A stretch of DNA of 64,000 nucleotides from Nostoc sp. MG11 (GTDB lineage Bacteria; Cyanobacteriota; Cyanobacteriia; Cyanobacteriales; Nostocaceae). Positions within the stretch are counted from its first letter, which is position 1. The number at the start of each line of letters is the position of its first letter. The DNA lies in the NCBI RefSeq assembly GCF_014904695.1, contig NZ_JACXXN010000005.1:310001-374000 (forward strand), read 5' to 3'. Positions 18,263 to 27,072 of this stretch are shown here, one piece after another. The translations under genes were made by a program, and so were the position numbers. The notes under the pieces were generated by a model, which had not been told where the DNA came from, made no database searches, and worked only from the letters and a program-made list of their open reading frames with translations.

Positions 18263-20101
18263 ATGCAAATTTGCCAAAATCCCAATTGCTCAAATCCATT
18301 CAACCCCGACAGCAATAGATTTTGCGTGAGTTGCGGCCAAAGCAACTTTGGCAAACTTCTCAGAAACCGCTACCGTGTATTGAGACTGTTAGGTGAAGGT
18401 GGGTTTAGCAGAACTTATGCAGCCGAAGATGCAGATAGACTGAATGCTCCTTGCGTCATCAAGCAATTTTTTCCCCAAGTTCAGGGAACAGGACAACGTA
18501 CCAAAGCAGCAGAATTCTTTAAAGAAGAAGCTTTTCGGTTGTATGAATTAGGAGAAAATCATACCCAAATACCGAGATTGCTTGCTTACTTTGAACAAGG
18601 TTCTAGCTTATATCTCGTGCAAGAATTTATTCAAGGACAAACTCTGTTCCAAGAAGTTCAGCAACAAACTTATGACGAAACCCGAATTCGAGAACTTTTA
18701 GTAGATTTATTGCCAATTCTGGAGTTTATTCATTCTCATAATGTTATTCATCGGGATATTAAACCAGAAAATATTATCCGTCGGGATAGTGATGGCAAAC
18801 CTGTATTAATTGATTTTGGTGGTGCTAAGCAGGTCACACAAACCAGTTTAGCAAGACCAACTACGGTAATTTACACAATCGGTTATGCCCCAACCGAACA
18901 AATGGCTGGATTTGCTTGTCACGCCAGTGATTTATATGCTTTGGGTGTAACTTGCGTGCGTCTTTTAACTAAATGTTTGCCCTTTCAGGATGCTTACGGA
19001 CAGATTAATGATCCTATTTATGATGCCATGAATGTTAAATGGTTGTGGCGTGAACGGTTACAGGAAAAAGGTATTACTATTAGCGACGACTTAGGAAAAA
19101 TTTTAGATAAATTGTTAAAACACTTACCAAGTGAAAGGTATCAAACAGCAACAGCAGTTCTGGATGATTTAAAGTCTACAACATCTACTTTGACACCAGT
19201 TGCCTTAAAAATTGTGGCAATTCCTGAATCTAGATTATTGCGATCGCCCGAAAAAATAATTGTACCATTACCCCCCCTTGAAACCTTTGAATTTGACGTC
19301 GTGACAGTAGACACAGCTGGTAGAGAAGTTAGCCGCGATCAGCGAAATGCAAAATTATTTGCTGAACAATTGAGCCAAACCATCACATTAGAAATGGTAT
19401 CGATACCAGGTGGTACATACATGATGGGTTCACCAGAGTATGAAGGAGATGCTGACGAACGTCCCCAACATCAAGTTACAGTCGAACCCTTTTTTATGGG
19501 CAAATTTCCTGTAACTCAAGCACAATGGAGAGCGATCGCAGCTCTACCTAAAGTCAAACAAACCTTAAATCCCAACCCATCCAAATTCAAAGGTTTAGAT
19601 AGACCAGTAGAAAATGTATCTTGGCATGAAGCTGTAGAATTTTGTGTCAGACTGTCAGAAAAAACCGGACGCAACTATCGTTTACCCAGTGAAGCTGAAT
19701 GGGAATACGCTTGTCGTGCGGGAACTAGGACATCCTTCCACTTTGGTGAAACAATTACCCCTGAGTTAGTCAGCTACGCTGCTGAACCCAAAAGCAAATT
19801 CCGTAAAGAAACAACAAATGTAGGCAGTTTTGAAGTAGCCAACGCCTTTGGATTGTATGATATGCACGGGTTAGTTTGGGAATGGTGCGCTGATTCGTGG
19901 CACAACAATTATAACGACGCACCTTTAGATGGAACAGCTTGGGAACTTGGTGGCGATACTCATCGCCGAGTATTACGGGGTGGTTCTTGGAGTTTCAACT
20001 CAGAACTTTGTCGCAGCGCCAGTCGTAGTTGGAACGAGTCTGACGGTGGGTTGAGGATTTGTGGCTTTAGGGTAGTATTTTCCCCAGAAGAGATTATTTA
20101 G
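18263..20101 (+). CDS. Ser/Thr protein kinase fused to formylglycine-generating-enzyme-like domain
   Basis: Residues 1-25 form a zinc-ribbon-like tip (CQNPNCSNPF...CVSCG). The Hanks-type kinase has GEGGFS (44-49), Lys67 (VIKQFF), the catalytic loop HRDIKPEN (163-170, Asp165) and DFG at 184-186, so the active-site residues are intact. After a linker, residues about 378-605 form an FGE/SUMF1-type domain (SIPGGTYMMGSPEYEGDADE, RLPSEAEWEYACRAGT, GLVWEWCADSW, RVLRGGSW). Such kinase-FGE fusions are common in filamentous cyanobacteria; the FGE part is often a binding fold rather than an enzyme. Substrates are unknown. It follows two STAND-type genes on the same strand. Confidence 0.9.
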   Translation: MQICQNPNCSNPFNPDSNRFCVSCGQSNFGKLLRNRYRVLRLLGEGGFSRTYAAEDADRLNAPCVIKQFFPQVQGTGQRTKAAEFFKEEAFRLYELGENHTQIPRLLAYFEQGSSLYLVQEFIQGQTLFQEVQQQTYDETRIRELLVDLLPILEFIHSHNVIHRDIKPENIIRRDSDGKPVLIDFGGAKQVTQTSLARPTTVIYTIGYAPTEQMAGFACHASDLYALGVTCVRLLTKCLPFQDAYGQINDPIYDAMNVKWLWRERLQEKGITISDDLGKILDKLLKHLPSERYQTATAVLDDLKSTTSTLTPVALKIVAIPESRLLRSPEKIIVPLPPLETFEFDVVTVDTAGREVSRDQRNAKLFAEQLSQTITLEMVSIPGGTYMMGSPEYEGDADERPQHQVTVEPFFMGKFPVTQAQWRAIAALPKVKQTLNPNPSKFKGLDRPVENVSWHEAVEFCVRLSEKTGRNYRLPSEAEWEYACRAGTRTSFHFGETITPELVSYAAEPKSKFRKETTNVGSFEVANAFGLYDMHGLVWEWCADSWHNNYNDAPLDGTAWELGGDTHRRVLRGGSWSFNSELCRSASRSWNESDGGLRICGFRVVFSPEEII

Positions 20102-20131
20102 CCAAAATATTAGCGATCGCTTGGTAAATTC

Positions 20132-20359
20132 TCATCCAGAATAATTTTCATGTTGAACTTGTTCACGAGCAAGTTTCAGAAAATTCACTGCATCTACACG
20201 AGTGACAGATGGGAAATTATCCAAAAACTCCTCAAGAGAAAATCCATCATCTAAATACTCAAGAAGTGATTGGGCTGGAACTCTCGTATTTCGGAATACC
20301 AATGTCCTGCCCATCACTTCTGGATCGGAACTTACTGGACTTTGCAGTAAGGTAATCAT
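20132..20359 (-). CDS. DUF433 protein, probable antitoxin-like
   Basis: The 75-residue DUF433 protein has the typical core GRTLVFRNTRVPAQSLLEYL and FLDNFPSVTRVDAVNFLKLA. DUF433 proteins often pair with a VapC/DUF5615-type toxin as an antitoxin, but no toxin-like gene adjoins it. ATG at 20359 was chosen because a longer frame to 20485 would run through a strong terminator hairpin (20423-20452) and has unlike composition. It lies downstream of the DUF1517 gene on the same strand. Confidence 0.75.
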   Translation of the reverse strand: MITLLQSPVSSDPEVMGRTLVFRNTRVPAQSLLEYLDDGFSLEEFLDNFPSVTRVDAVNFLKLAREQVQHENYSG

Positions 20360-20422
20360 AATCTTTGTTTTTGCTATTTTTTCGTTCAGTATATCGTTTC
20401 TAAACCCTTTGCTAGAGCTACA

Positions 20423-20452
20423 AAAAAAGGCTGCACGGTAGCAGCCTTTTTT
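20423..20452 (-). terminator. Strong rho-independent terminator, bidirectional shape
   Basis: A 12-bp stem AAAAAAGGCTGC / GCAGCCTTTTTT closes a 6-base loop, with T-runs readable on both strands. It sits just after the DUF1517 gene on the minus strand. Confidence 0.85.
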
Positions 20453-20508
20453 GTGAGCTAGTGACTTCCAGTTTGTGGTCATCAACAGACTTAGATAACA
20501 GGTTGAAG

Positions 20509-21489
20509 TTAAACGAGTCTTAAATCGGGATACTCCGCTAACACATCATCAGATGTGAGGGTATCACCTTCAGCTTGCGGAGTCCAAAGAACTTCAATTG
20601 CTAAAAGTTTTTCGCTGGGGATGCTACCAATCTGGCGCAAAGCTTGACGCAGATCTTCAGCGCTATTAACTGTTGGGATTTCAAACTTACCTAATGTCGC
20701 CGCTAACAAGGTGACGATAATGTATTCCCCAGGGCCTTCGGTAATTAGACGAGTTGGGTTATCAAGTTCACCAGCAGCAGGTAAAGCATCTTTGGCACGA
20801 GCTGCTTTTAGCTGGTTGTTGACATTGGTAAGAGTTTCTTCGCTAAATTTGCTGCGTTCTGCTAGGGATAGGCGGTTGAACTGAGCTTCGGCGGAATTTA
20901 AACTTGCTTGTTGGGTTCCACTACCTGCATATACACAGTATTCAGGATGGCGCAGTAAAGCTAGACTAGTTTCTTGGAGAATTTCTGCTCTCCCCTCTGG
21001 GGAGTTGGTATCAGCGGTTTCGGCAATATGGTTAAGTTCTGCTTGCAAACCACGAGCCTGAGCTAGCAAACCTACTTGTAAACGAGTTACAGAAACAGAC
21101 GGGTTGCTGCTATAGCCGACTTCTTCTTCACCACTAGAAACGCGGCGGAAAGATTGGACTAAGAAGTTAGCGATCGCAAAGAAAATTAGAATGGTAAACA
21201 GACCGCCAAACCCTCCCCCAATACCCCAAAAAGGAATTAGGAAAGGAAAGCCAAAACCACCACCAAAACCACCACCAGGATAGGGAGCGTAGCCCCCACC
21301 AGGAGGCGCGTAGGTGCGCGGTGTGTAGGTGCGGCTAGAAGGCGCTCTAAAAGAACCACCGCCAATCCGACCACCACTACGGGCAGCTAATGCTCCATCG
21401 GCGTGACTCAGCGCCAAACCTAACACTAGGCTCAGTACAAAGAAAGTTTTTAACAGGGGTTTGATGGTTTGTTGTAGTTTTTTACGCAT
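20509..21489 (-). CDS. DUF1517 membrane protein
   Basis: A signal peptide (MRKKLQQTIKPLLKTFFVL..., cleavage near ALAA, residues 33-36) is followed by a Gly/Pro/Tyr-rich stretch (GGGYAPYPGGGFGGGFG), one membrane segment (GGLFTILIFFAIANFLV, near 95-111) and a soluble DUF1517 domain ending ADTLTSDDVLAEYPDLRLV. The family is conserved in cyanobacteria and plastids; function is unknown. It would be anchored in the thylakoid or plasma membrane. Upstream, the 2 kb gap holds its promoter; downstream a strong terminator follows. Confidence 0.85.
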   Translation of the reverse strand: MRKKLQQTIKPLLKTFFVLSLVLGLALSHADGALAARSGGRIGGGSFRAPSSRTYTPRTYAPPGGGYAPYPGGGFGGGFGFPFLIPFWGIGGGFGGLFTILIFFAIANFLVQSFRRVSSGEEEVGYSSNPSVSVTRLQVGLLAQARGLQAELNHIAETADTNSPEGRAEILQETSLALLRHPEYCVYAGSGTQQASLNSAEAQFNRLSLAERSKFSEETLTNVNNQLKAARAKDALPAAGELDNPTRLITEGPGEYIIVTLLAATLGKFEIPTVNSAEDLRQALRQIGSIPSEKLLAIEVLWTPQAEGDTLTSDDVLAEYPDLRLV

Positions 21490-23557
21490 AATACAGTCGT
21501 TTGAAAAACGCTATTGGTTATAATCTCCTGACGCTGGTAGGAGTGTGCTGTGTGTAGATAACGCCAGCCCGTAACAAGCAAGCGTCTAATTAGCAGTGGC
21601 TCTTTGTTTAGGCTACATACTTAATCTACCGCGTCTTATCTTGGGTAGACAGCGATCGCAGGGGGGATTTCTTGAGCAGATAACCGTACCTCAAAACATT
21701 TCCCATAGGTCTTTAGTCCCAATTAATTCTTTCTGGCTCCCAGGGTTTTACCAGCTGTGAGAATAATTCATCACTTCCATGTCCTAGGATAGTGCTTTGT
21801 GACCACAGTCATGAATTATACAGATGATTTTAATTTTTTGTGATTATTGTGACTGATTTTTTTAATCCTAGTGAGATAAACTTTAGCAGTTGCAGGGAAA
21901 TAGTTTTAGTTATCATTAGCCTTCACAGGCTAAATTGTGCTCTTACCACCCATGATCCTCAATCAACCTTAGTATGGAGTGGCAAAGTAATATGGCTCTT
22001 TTTAAAATTAAATCTCATCTGGGAAATTAGTCATTTAAATCACAGTGATTTCGCAGAAGTTAGATGCGGATATACAGTTGTGATGCCAAATCACTTGCAA
22101 AAATATTCTTACGCCTAACAAATGTAGAGACACGATAACTCTCAGATTTATCTACTAAAGCCAGACAAACTCTAGCCAACACATACAAGCTAGAAAATAG
22201 ATGATATCAAAACCGGATTTGCTACAACCATAAGTTTTTTACATCAGCAATTAAAAATCATTACTAGTTGCTGTAGGTAATTGTTTCCGGTAAAAAGCAA
22301 ATTTATTGAATGTTCTACTAAGTACTTAGAGATATTCTGGCATTTTGGCACAATAGTACACGGTATTAACGATACTCTATTGAGAGTAGGCGTAGTAATC
22401 CAATCTAAGTCGTGAACGTTACGTTAGTTTTACGTAAACGCGTACTTCTGCAAAAAAAGCAAGCTACGCTTTGCGTCTTTGAAATCAGAAGCTACTTCCT
22501 TTTCGCTGAAGGCGTCCCGTGTTTCTATGGGAAAGTAACCTATGGCGAGCGTTGACCATAATAGACGGGTAACGTATAGCACTAAAAAAAGAAAAAGAGG
22601 ATTTCACAAATTATTTAGGACTGCTTATAGATATCCACATTTACACAGCAGCTTTATCAGCGATTATTATTGACTACAAATGCTAGTTGTTAGTTTTTGC
22701 AAGTCATATATAAAAATTATTCAATGGGGAAAAATTGATAATAAAGCATGAAATTTACTAAATTTAAAAAACTCATTTTTCCAGACAAAATATTAAATAT
22801 AATTTTTGATTTTCTTGATTAATGTAATTCAATACCTCACAAATTATTGTGTTTACAAAAGCCTATACAAATAGATTATTTATCATTATCATAAATATTT
22901 ATATTCTGTTAAAGTTCGTTATGATGTGTGAAAAACAATTACTAAAAACTGCTAATTTTACAAATAGTTTCGTTAGCCAAAATAAAGGATAAAAAATGAT
23001 AAGACAGTGGAAAATCAAATATAGAGTCAGCGAATTCCTAAGTAAAATCACAAATAAGTATTTTTGCTCATCGCATGATATGATAGATTCTTAAGTCTGT
23101 AATAATAAGCAAGTAACACAAGCAGAGACTACCAAGTAAAGTCCTCTTGTTATAGTCCCAGCTTGATTTGTGGCGTATATTCCTAACCTCATACTACTCT
23201 AGGTAAAACGCTCTCCAGGCACTACAGACTTCATCCTTCATTTGATTCAAATGCTTTAGCTCAAGCAATGTCAACACTGATAAAAAATTTTAATTAAAAA
23301 ATGGGATAACTAGGGTGAAAACGATTCGTCAACTCCTATTTCCGGTAGTTAACTAGTGTTAATTTTAGGACTTACGCAAGGGTCATATTTTTTCGTATAG
23401 GTTGTTCAGAGTCAAAAGTCAATAGTCCAAATATTTTTGACTCTTGACTCCATAACAGAAAATATATGTACCAGTTAGGTGAGTCCTGAATTTCCTTGGT
23501 CTAGTTGACAGTATGAACAAATTAGAAATTATTTGAAGTTTAGTTATCAAGTTGATC
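21490..23557. other. 2 kb AT-rich gap without recognisable genes
   Basis: A 92-codon open frame at 21840-22118 has no family resemblance or ribosome binding site and is probably chance. Around 22390-22570 there are GC-richer fold-back repeats (AAGCAAGCTACGCTTTGCG and neighbours). A tract near 23370-23490 resembles dispersed filler sequence (GGACTTACGCAAGGGTCA). The rest is AT-rich. No tRNA, IS end or CRISPR was found. Confidence 0.5.
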
Positions 23558-24772
23558 ATGGAACATATTTCTCAACTTACAGCAAAAATCAGAGAGAAAA
23601 CTGCATACCCAGACATCCTAGTCATATCCCGTATCTTTCTACCGAAAGAAGCTGTAATTGGGGAATATATTTACAATCGATGTCTCCAAGACCCGGAACG
23701 AGTGATTGTATTGGCAGCTGGTTGCTCAGGAGATAAAGTATTTGATCAAACTCAACAGTTTCCTGTATATCGCTGGATTTACCCGGAATACTGGCGTAGT
23801 GGTTTTATCGGGAGTATCCTGAAGTCTTGCCTCAATATGCTCTGGTCATTTGTGCTAGCAATTAAACTTTATTTTCGCTATCACTACCGCTATATTGAGT
23901 GGGGTCACGGCTATGAGTTTCCTTCGCTGTTGCTATTGAGCTACTTGTTACCTATTCGCTTTTTTATCTACCTGCACGGTAACGACATTATTTATGCTTT
24001 ACGCAACCCCGTGCTGCGATCGCTATTTAAATTGACACTTCATAGAGCTGAAGGGATTGTTTGTAACAGTTCCTACACACAAGATTACCTCAGAACTACT
24101 TTTCGATTAAATACCCCTACCCACGTAATTAACCCAGTAGTTAGACCAGAAAAGTTTGGCACTGGAGCGAATTCAAGCAGTATTGACGATTTACGTGCCA
24201 GCATACGTCAAGCTCATAACATTCCAGAAACAGCAATAGTGATTCTTTCAGTTGGCAGCCTGGTCAAGTATAAAAACTTTGACCGAATAATTGATAACAT
24301 ACCACTGCTGCTGACTATTGGCGTCGATGTTCACTATATACTCTGCGGACAAGGGCCTTGTGAGTCTGAACTCCAATCTCAAGCAAATCGCTTGCGGGTA
24401 GATAAACGGGTACATTTTGCCGGATATGTACCAGATCGAGAATTAGCTGGCTACTATGCAGCCTGTGACATATTTGCGATGCTGATGTTGGATACAAAAG
24501 CTAACAACATAGAGGGTTTTGGCATCGCTCACTTAGAAGCGAGTTACTTTGGTAAGCCTGTAATTGCCTCTCGTTTAGGTAGTGTCCTAGATGCAGTTCA
24601 GCACGAAGAGAATGGCATACTGGTTAATCCCAATTCTGGCTATGAAGTTTTTCAAGCTTTTAATCGGTTGTGTAAAGATCAGCTATTGCGTGAGCAACTT
24701 GGGCGCAGAGGTAAAGAATTAGCCAAACGCAAAGCTGCTTATAAATGTCTATATAAAGCTGACCACAATTGA
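23558..24772 (+). CDS. GT4-family glycosyltransferase
   Basis: The roughly 400-residue protein has an N-terminal acceptor half with a hydrophobic patch (LLLLSYLLPIRFFIYLHGND) and a C-terminal donor half: SVGSLVKYKNFDRIIDNIP, GQGPCESELQSQA and EGFGIAHLEASYFGKPVIAS, the EX7E motif of GT4 enzymes. It probably transfers a sugar to a lipid or glycan at the membrane face. The start is taken at ATG 23558; a TTG two codons earlier is possible and no clear Shine-Dalgarno decides between them. No polysaccharide operon surrounds it. Confidence 0.85.
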   Translation: MEHISQLTAKIREKTAYPDILVISRIFLPKEAVIGEYIYNRCLQDPERVIVLAAGCSGDKVFDQTQQFPVYRWIYPEYWRSGFIGSILKSCLNMLWSFVLAIKLYFRYHYRYIEWGHGYEFPSLLLLSYLLPIRFFIYLHGNDIIYALRNPVLRSLFKLTLHRAEGIVCNSSYTQDYLRTTFRLNTPTHVINPVVRPEKFGTGANSSSIDDLRASIRQAHNIPETAIVILSVGSLVKYKNFDRIIDNIPLLLTIGVDVHYILCGQGPCESELQSQANRLRVDKRVHFAGYVPDRELAGYYAACDIFAMLMLDTKANNIEGFGIAHLEASYFGKPVIASRLGSVLDAVQHEENGILVNPNSGYEVFQAFNRLCKDQLLREQLGRRGKELAKRKAAYKCLYKADHN

Positions 24773-24803
24773 GCAAATTTGTGAATAGGCGTGTCCGTGT
24801 AGC

Positions 24804-25322
24804 TCAGAAGGTTATACGGTAAGTCAATTCATCAGATGATCTGCCTTTGATGAACTCTGCATTCTGATTGACTTTGTGCAACTCGAACCCAAGCTTCTCA
24901 ACCACCTTACGGGAGGCAAGATTATGCTCGTTCACCGATGCGTGTAGTGCAAACAAGCTAAAGCGCCGTTGGGTTTCGGCGATCGCTAGAGAACAGTAGA
25001 CTGGGGCATATCCCCGTTTCTGGAAATCAACGAATGTCATGAAGCCGATTTCCGCGTATTGGTCGTCAAAAATACCTATCTCGACAACACCTACAGGTTG
25101 GTGTTGGGAGATTATAGCAACCCATTTGAGCCAGACCATGGTATGGTTGTCGGGTGATTTTTCTAGCGCGGCAAACTTGAACTTGTGCTTAATCTCCATG
25201 AAAGTCGGTATTGGCTCCTCAAGATACTCGTACAGATGCGGATCGCTCATATAGGAGTACAGGAGATCGGCATGCTGTTCTGTAACCTTTTCTAAACGCA
25301 AGATCCCCGCATCTGTTGCCAT
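24804..25322 (-). CDS. GNAT-family N-acetyltransferase
   Basis: The 172-residue protein has the RimJ/RimL-like GNAT layout: N-terminal LRLEKVTEQHADLLYSYMSD, central PVGVVEIGIFDDQYAEIGF, and the late motif LHASVNEHNLASRKVVEKLGFELH that binds acetyl-CoA. The acceptor is unknown (protein N-terminus, aminoglycoside or other amine). It begins 54 bases after thiS on the same strand and may be cotranscribed with thiE-thiS, with no obvious functional link. Confidence 0.85.
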   Translation of the reverse strand: MATDAGILRLEKVTEQHADLLYSYMSDPHLYEYLEEPIPTFMEIKHKFKFAALEKSPDNHTMVWLKWVAIISQHQPVGVVEIGIFDDQYAEIGFMTFVDFQKRGYAPVYCSLAIAETQRRFSLFALHASVNEHNLASRKVVEKLGFELHKVNQNAEFIKGRSSDELTYRITF

Positions 25323-25376
25323 GATTTTTCAGATTCTTCTGTTAGCTTGACCTTATCTATTTCGCAGTTTGTTGCA

Positions 25377-25589
25377 TTAACCACCGCCGACAATAGTTAC
25401 TACTTCTAAGCGATCACCTGGTTGCACTTTTGTTTCCGGCCAAAACTGGCGGTGTAAAATTTCACCGTTATACTCCACAGCCACCAAACGAGGATTAAAA
25501 CCCAATTGTTGAAGTAATTCAGGTAAAGGAGTTTGAGACAAACAGGTTTGGTTTTCCCCATTTACCTGAAGTGTAATCTCATTAGACAT
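25377..25589 (-). CDS. thiS: Sulfur carrier protein ThiS
   Basis: The roughly 70-residue ubiquitin-like protein ends in VTIVGGG, whose terminal Gly-Gly is adenylated and thiocarboxylated to supply sulfur for the thiamine thiazole ring. ATG at 25589 (MSNEITLQVNGE) gives the normal ThiS N-terminus; an upstream in-frame start at 25610 would add only seven unlike residues. It lies 91 bases after thiE on the same strand. Confidence 0.92.
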   Translation of the reverse strand: MSNEITLQVNGENQTCLSQTPLPELLQQLGFNPRLVAVEYNGEILHRQFWPETKVQPGDRLEVVTIVGGG

Positions 25590-25680
25590 AAGCGATGTGG
25601 GGCATTGCAAACTAAAAGAGGTTTTTATTGTTTGTGGTAGGTAACTGGGTTGTGGGAATTGATCACAAAGTTGTCAAAAA

Positions 25681-26757
25681 TCATCTTGAATTTGGAATTT
25701 CTAAAGGCTGTGGTTTAATGCGATTGAGCTGGGAGAGAAAATATTGTGTCACTAAGGTAGGTTGTTCAGCTTGCATAAGCGATCGCACTACCGCCACACG
25801 TTCTGCTCCTGCATCAATCACATCATTGATGTTATTGGCATCTATTCCGCCAATGGCAAACCAGGGAATTGAGCAATTTTTGGCGGCATAGCTGACGTAC
25901 TCTAAACCTGCTGCTGCTTTACCTACTTTCGTGGGAGTTTCATAAACAGGCCCCACGCCAATATAATCTGCACCTTCAGCAATTGCCCCTTGCATTTCTT
26001 CTGGATTTGTGGTAGAACGACCGATCAAGCGCTGTGAGCCGAGTAATTGCCGAGCAATGGCAATAGATATATCTTGCTGTCCCAGATGCACCCCATCTGC
26101 ATCTACCGCCAAAGCCAGATCTACTCGGTCATTGATGATGAACAGAGCACCGTAGATGGAGCACAGCTGCCGTAGTTTCTTGGCTTGTTCTAGACGGAAA
26201 GAATCATCGGCGGTTTTGTCGCGGTACTGTAGGAGCGTTAATCCACCTTTGAGTGCAGCCTCAACAGTGCCTAACAAGGTTTCACTAGGAGAAGTAACAA
26301 GATATAGATGCGATCGCCACAACAGTTGATGCCGTTGATAACCCATCAAACTACTTTCTAGAGCATAAACCTGATAGCGCATCTGCTTACAAGCTTTAGA
26401 CATATTTGAGTGATAAAGCTTGCCATATTCTTCCAAAACCCGCAGTGCTTCTTCTGTGCGGCAAAAATTAGCCTGCAATAAAGATTTGATGCTAGCCCGT
26501 TTTTCTTCTTGAGGATGGGTTAACTCAGTCCCAGGATCACCTGGTGTATCTCGCGCCGCCCGCAATTCAGATGTATGCCATTTAGCTATCTCTTGCCGCA
26601 GGTGCTTGCATTCAAGGGACAACTGTGAATTATTCAACCCAAAACGACACCATTCTTCGATAATTCGCAAACCCTCACGAGCGCGGTCTAAATTGGCGTC
26701 TAAAATGCGGTGAATAACTTGCTGTATTTGCTCTTTTTGGCTGTAAGGCTCGACCAT
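25681..26757 (-). CDS. thiE: Thiamine-phosphate synthase with N-terminal ThiD2-like domain
   Basis: The C-terminal half is ThiE, which joins HMP-pyrophosphate and thiazole phosphate: LLQYRDKTADDSFR, INDRVDLALAVDADGVHLGQ, IGVGPVYETPTK and FAIGGIDANNI are all present. The N-terminal 140 residues (LDANLDRAREGLRIIEEWCR, TEEALRVLEEYGKLYH) form the helical domain typical of long cyanobacterial ThiE proteins. ATG at 26757 (MVEPYSQKEQ) fits where family conservation begins; a GTG at 26823 would add 22 residues. No TPP riboswitch was recognised upstream. It probably forms an operon with thiS. Confidence 0.93.
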   Translation of the reverse strand: MVEPYSQKEQIQQVIHRILDANLDRAREGLRIIEEWCRFGLNNSQLSLECKHLRQEIAKWHTSELRAARDTPGDPGTELTHPQEEKRASIKSLLQANFCRTEEALRVLEEYGKLYHSNMSKACKQMRYQVYALESSLMGYQRHQLLWRSHLYLVTSPSETLLGTVEAALKGGLTLLQYRDKTADDSFRLEQAKKLRQLCSIYGALFIINDRVDLALAVDADGVHLGQQDISIAIARQLLGSQRLIGRSTTNPEEMQGAIAEGADYIGVGPVYETPTKVGKAAAGLEYVSYAAKNCSIPWFAIGGIDANNINDVIDAGAERVAVVRSLMQAEQPTLVTQYFLSQLNRIKPQPLEIPNSR

Positions 26758-27072
26758 TACAACAACCCCATTAGTGCTTTCATCGAAACAGCCAGCCTCT
26801 TTCATATTTGTACTGTTTTTCACATTGGTGATTGTTTACAAGATATTAGGGATTGGGGATTGGGTATTGGGGGAAGGGAAATGGGTAAAGGGGAAAGGTA
26901 AAAATCATCCCTTTGCGCTTTGCCCTTTAACCTTTTGCCTCCTTCTCCAGTTCCTTCGTTTATTACTCTGTATTAAAAATCCCCAATTGGTCAATATGTG
27001 AGTAATATTATCGACATATTAGTGTTTGAGAGTATAAGAATTTATTGTTAGTTATAAGGAGTTGTGTTAAAG
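26758..27072. other. Intergenic region with G-rich filler
   Basis: The stretch near 26848-26900 is a run of GGGGATTGGG- and GGGAAGGGAAATGGG-like words followed by a pyrimidine-rich complement (CCCTTTAACCTTTTGCC), a familiar low-complexity spacer in Nostoc-type genomes. The end holds the AAGGAG ribosome binding site of the next gene. Nothing else is seen. Confidence 0.45.

Noticed and set aside
21840-22118. 92-codon open frame in the 2 kb gap
   Set aside because: No ribosome binding site, no family resemblance and composition like the surrounding non-coding sequence.
24795-24870. tRNA-like 5' sequence (GTCCGTGTAGCTCAGAAGGTTATAC)-style start
   Set aside because: Only the D-arm-like beginning is present; there is no anticodon arm or GGTTCGAATCC-type T-arm, and the bases belong to the end of the GNAT gene.
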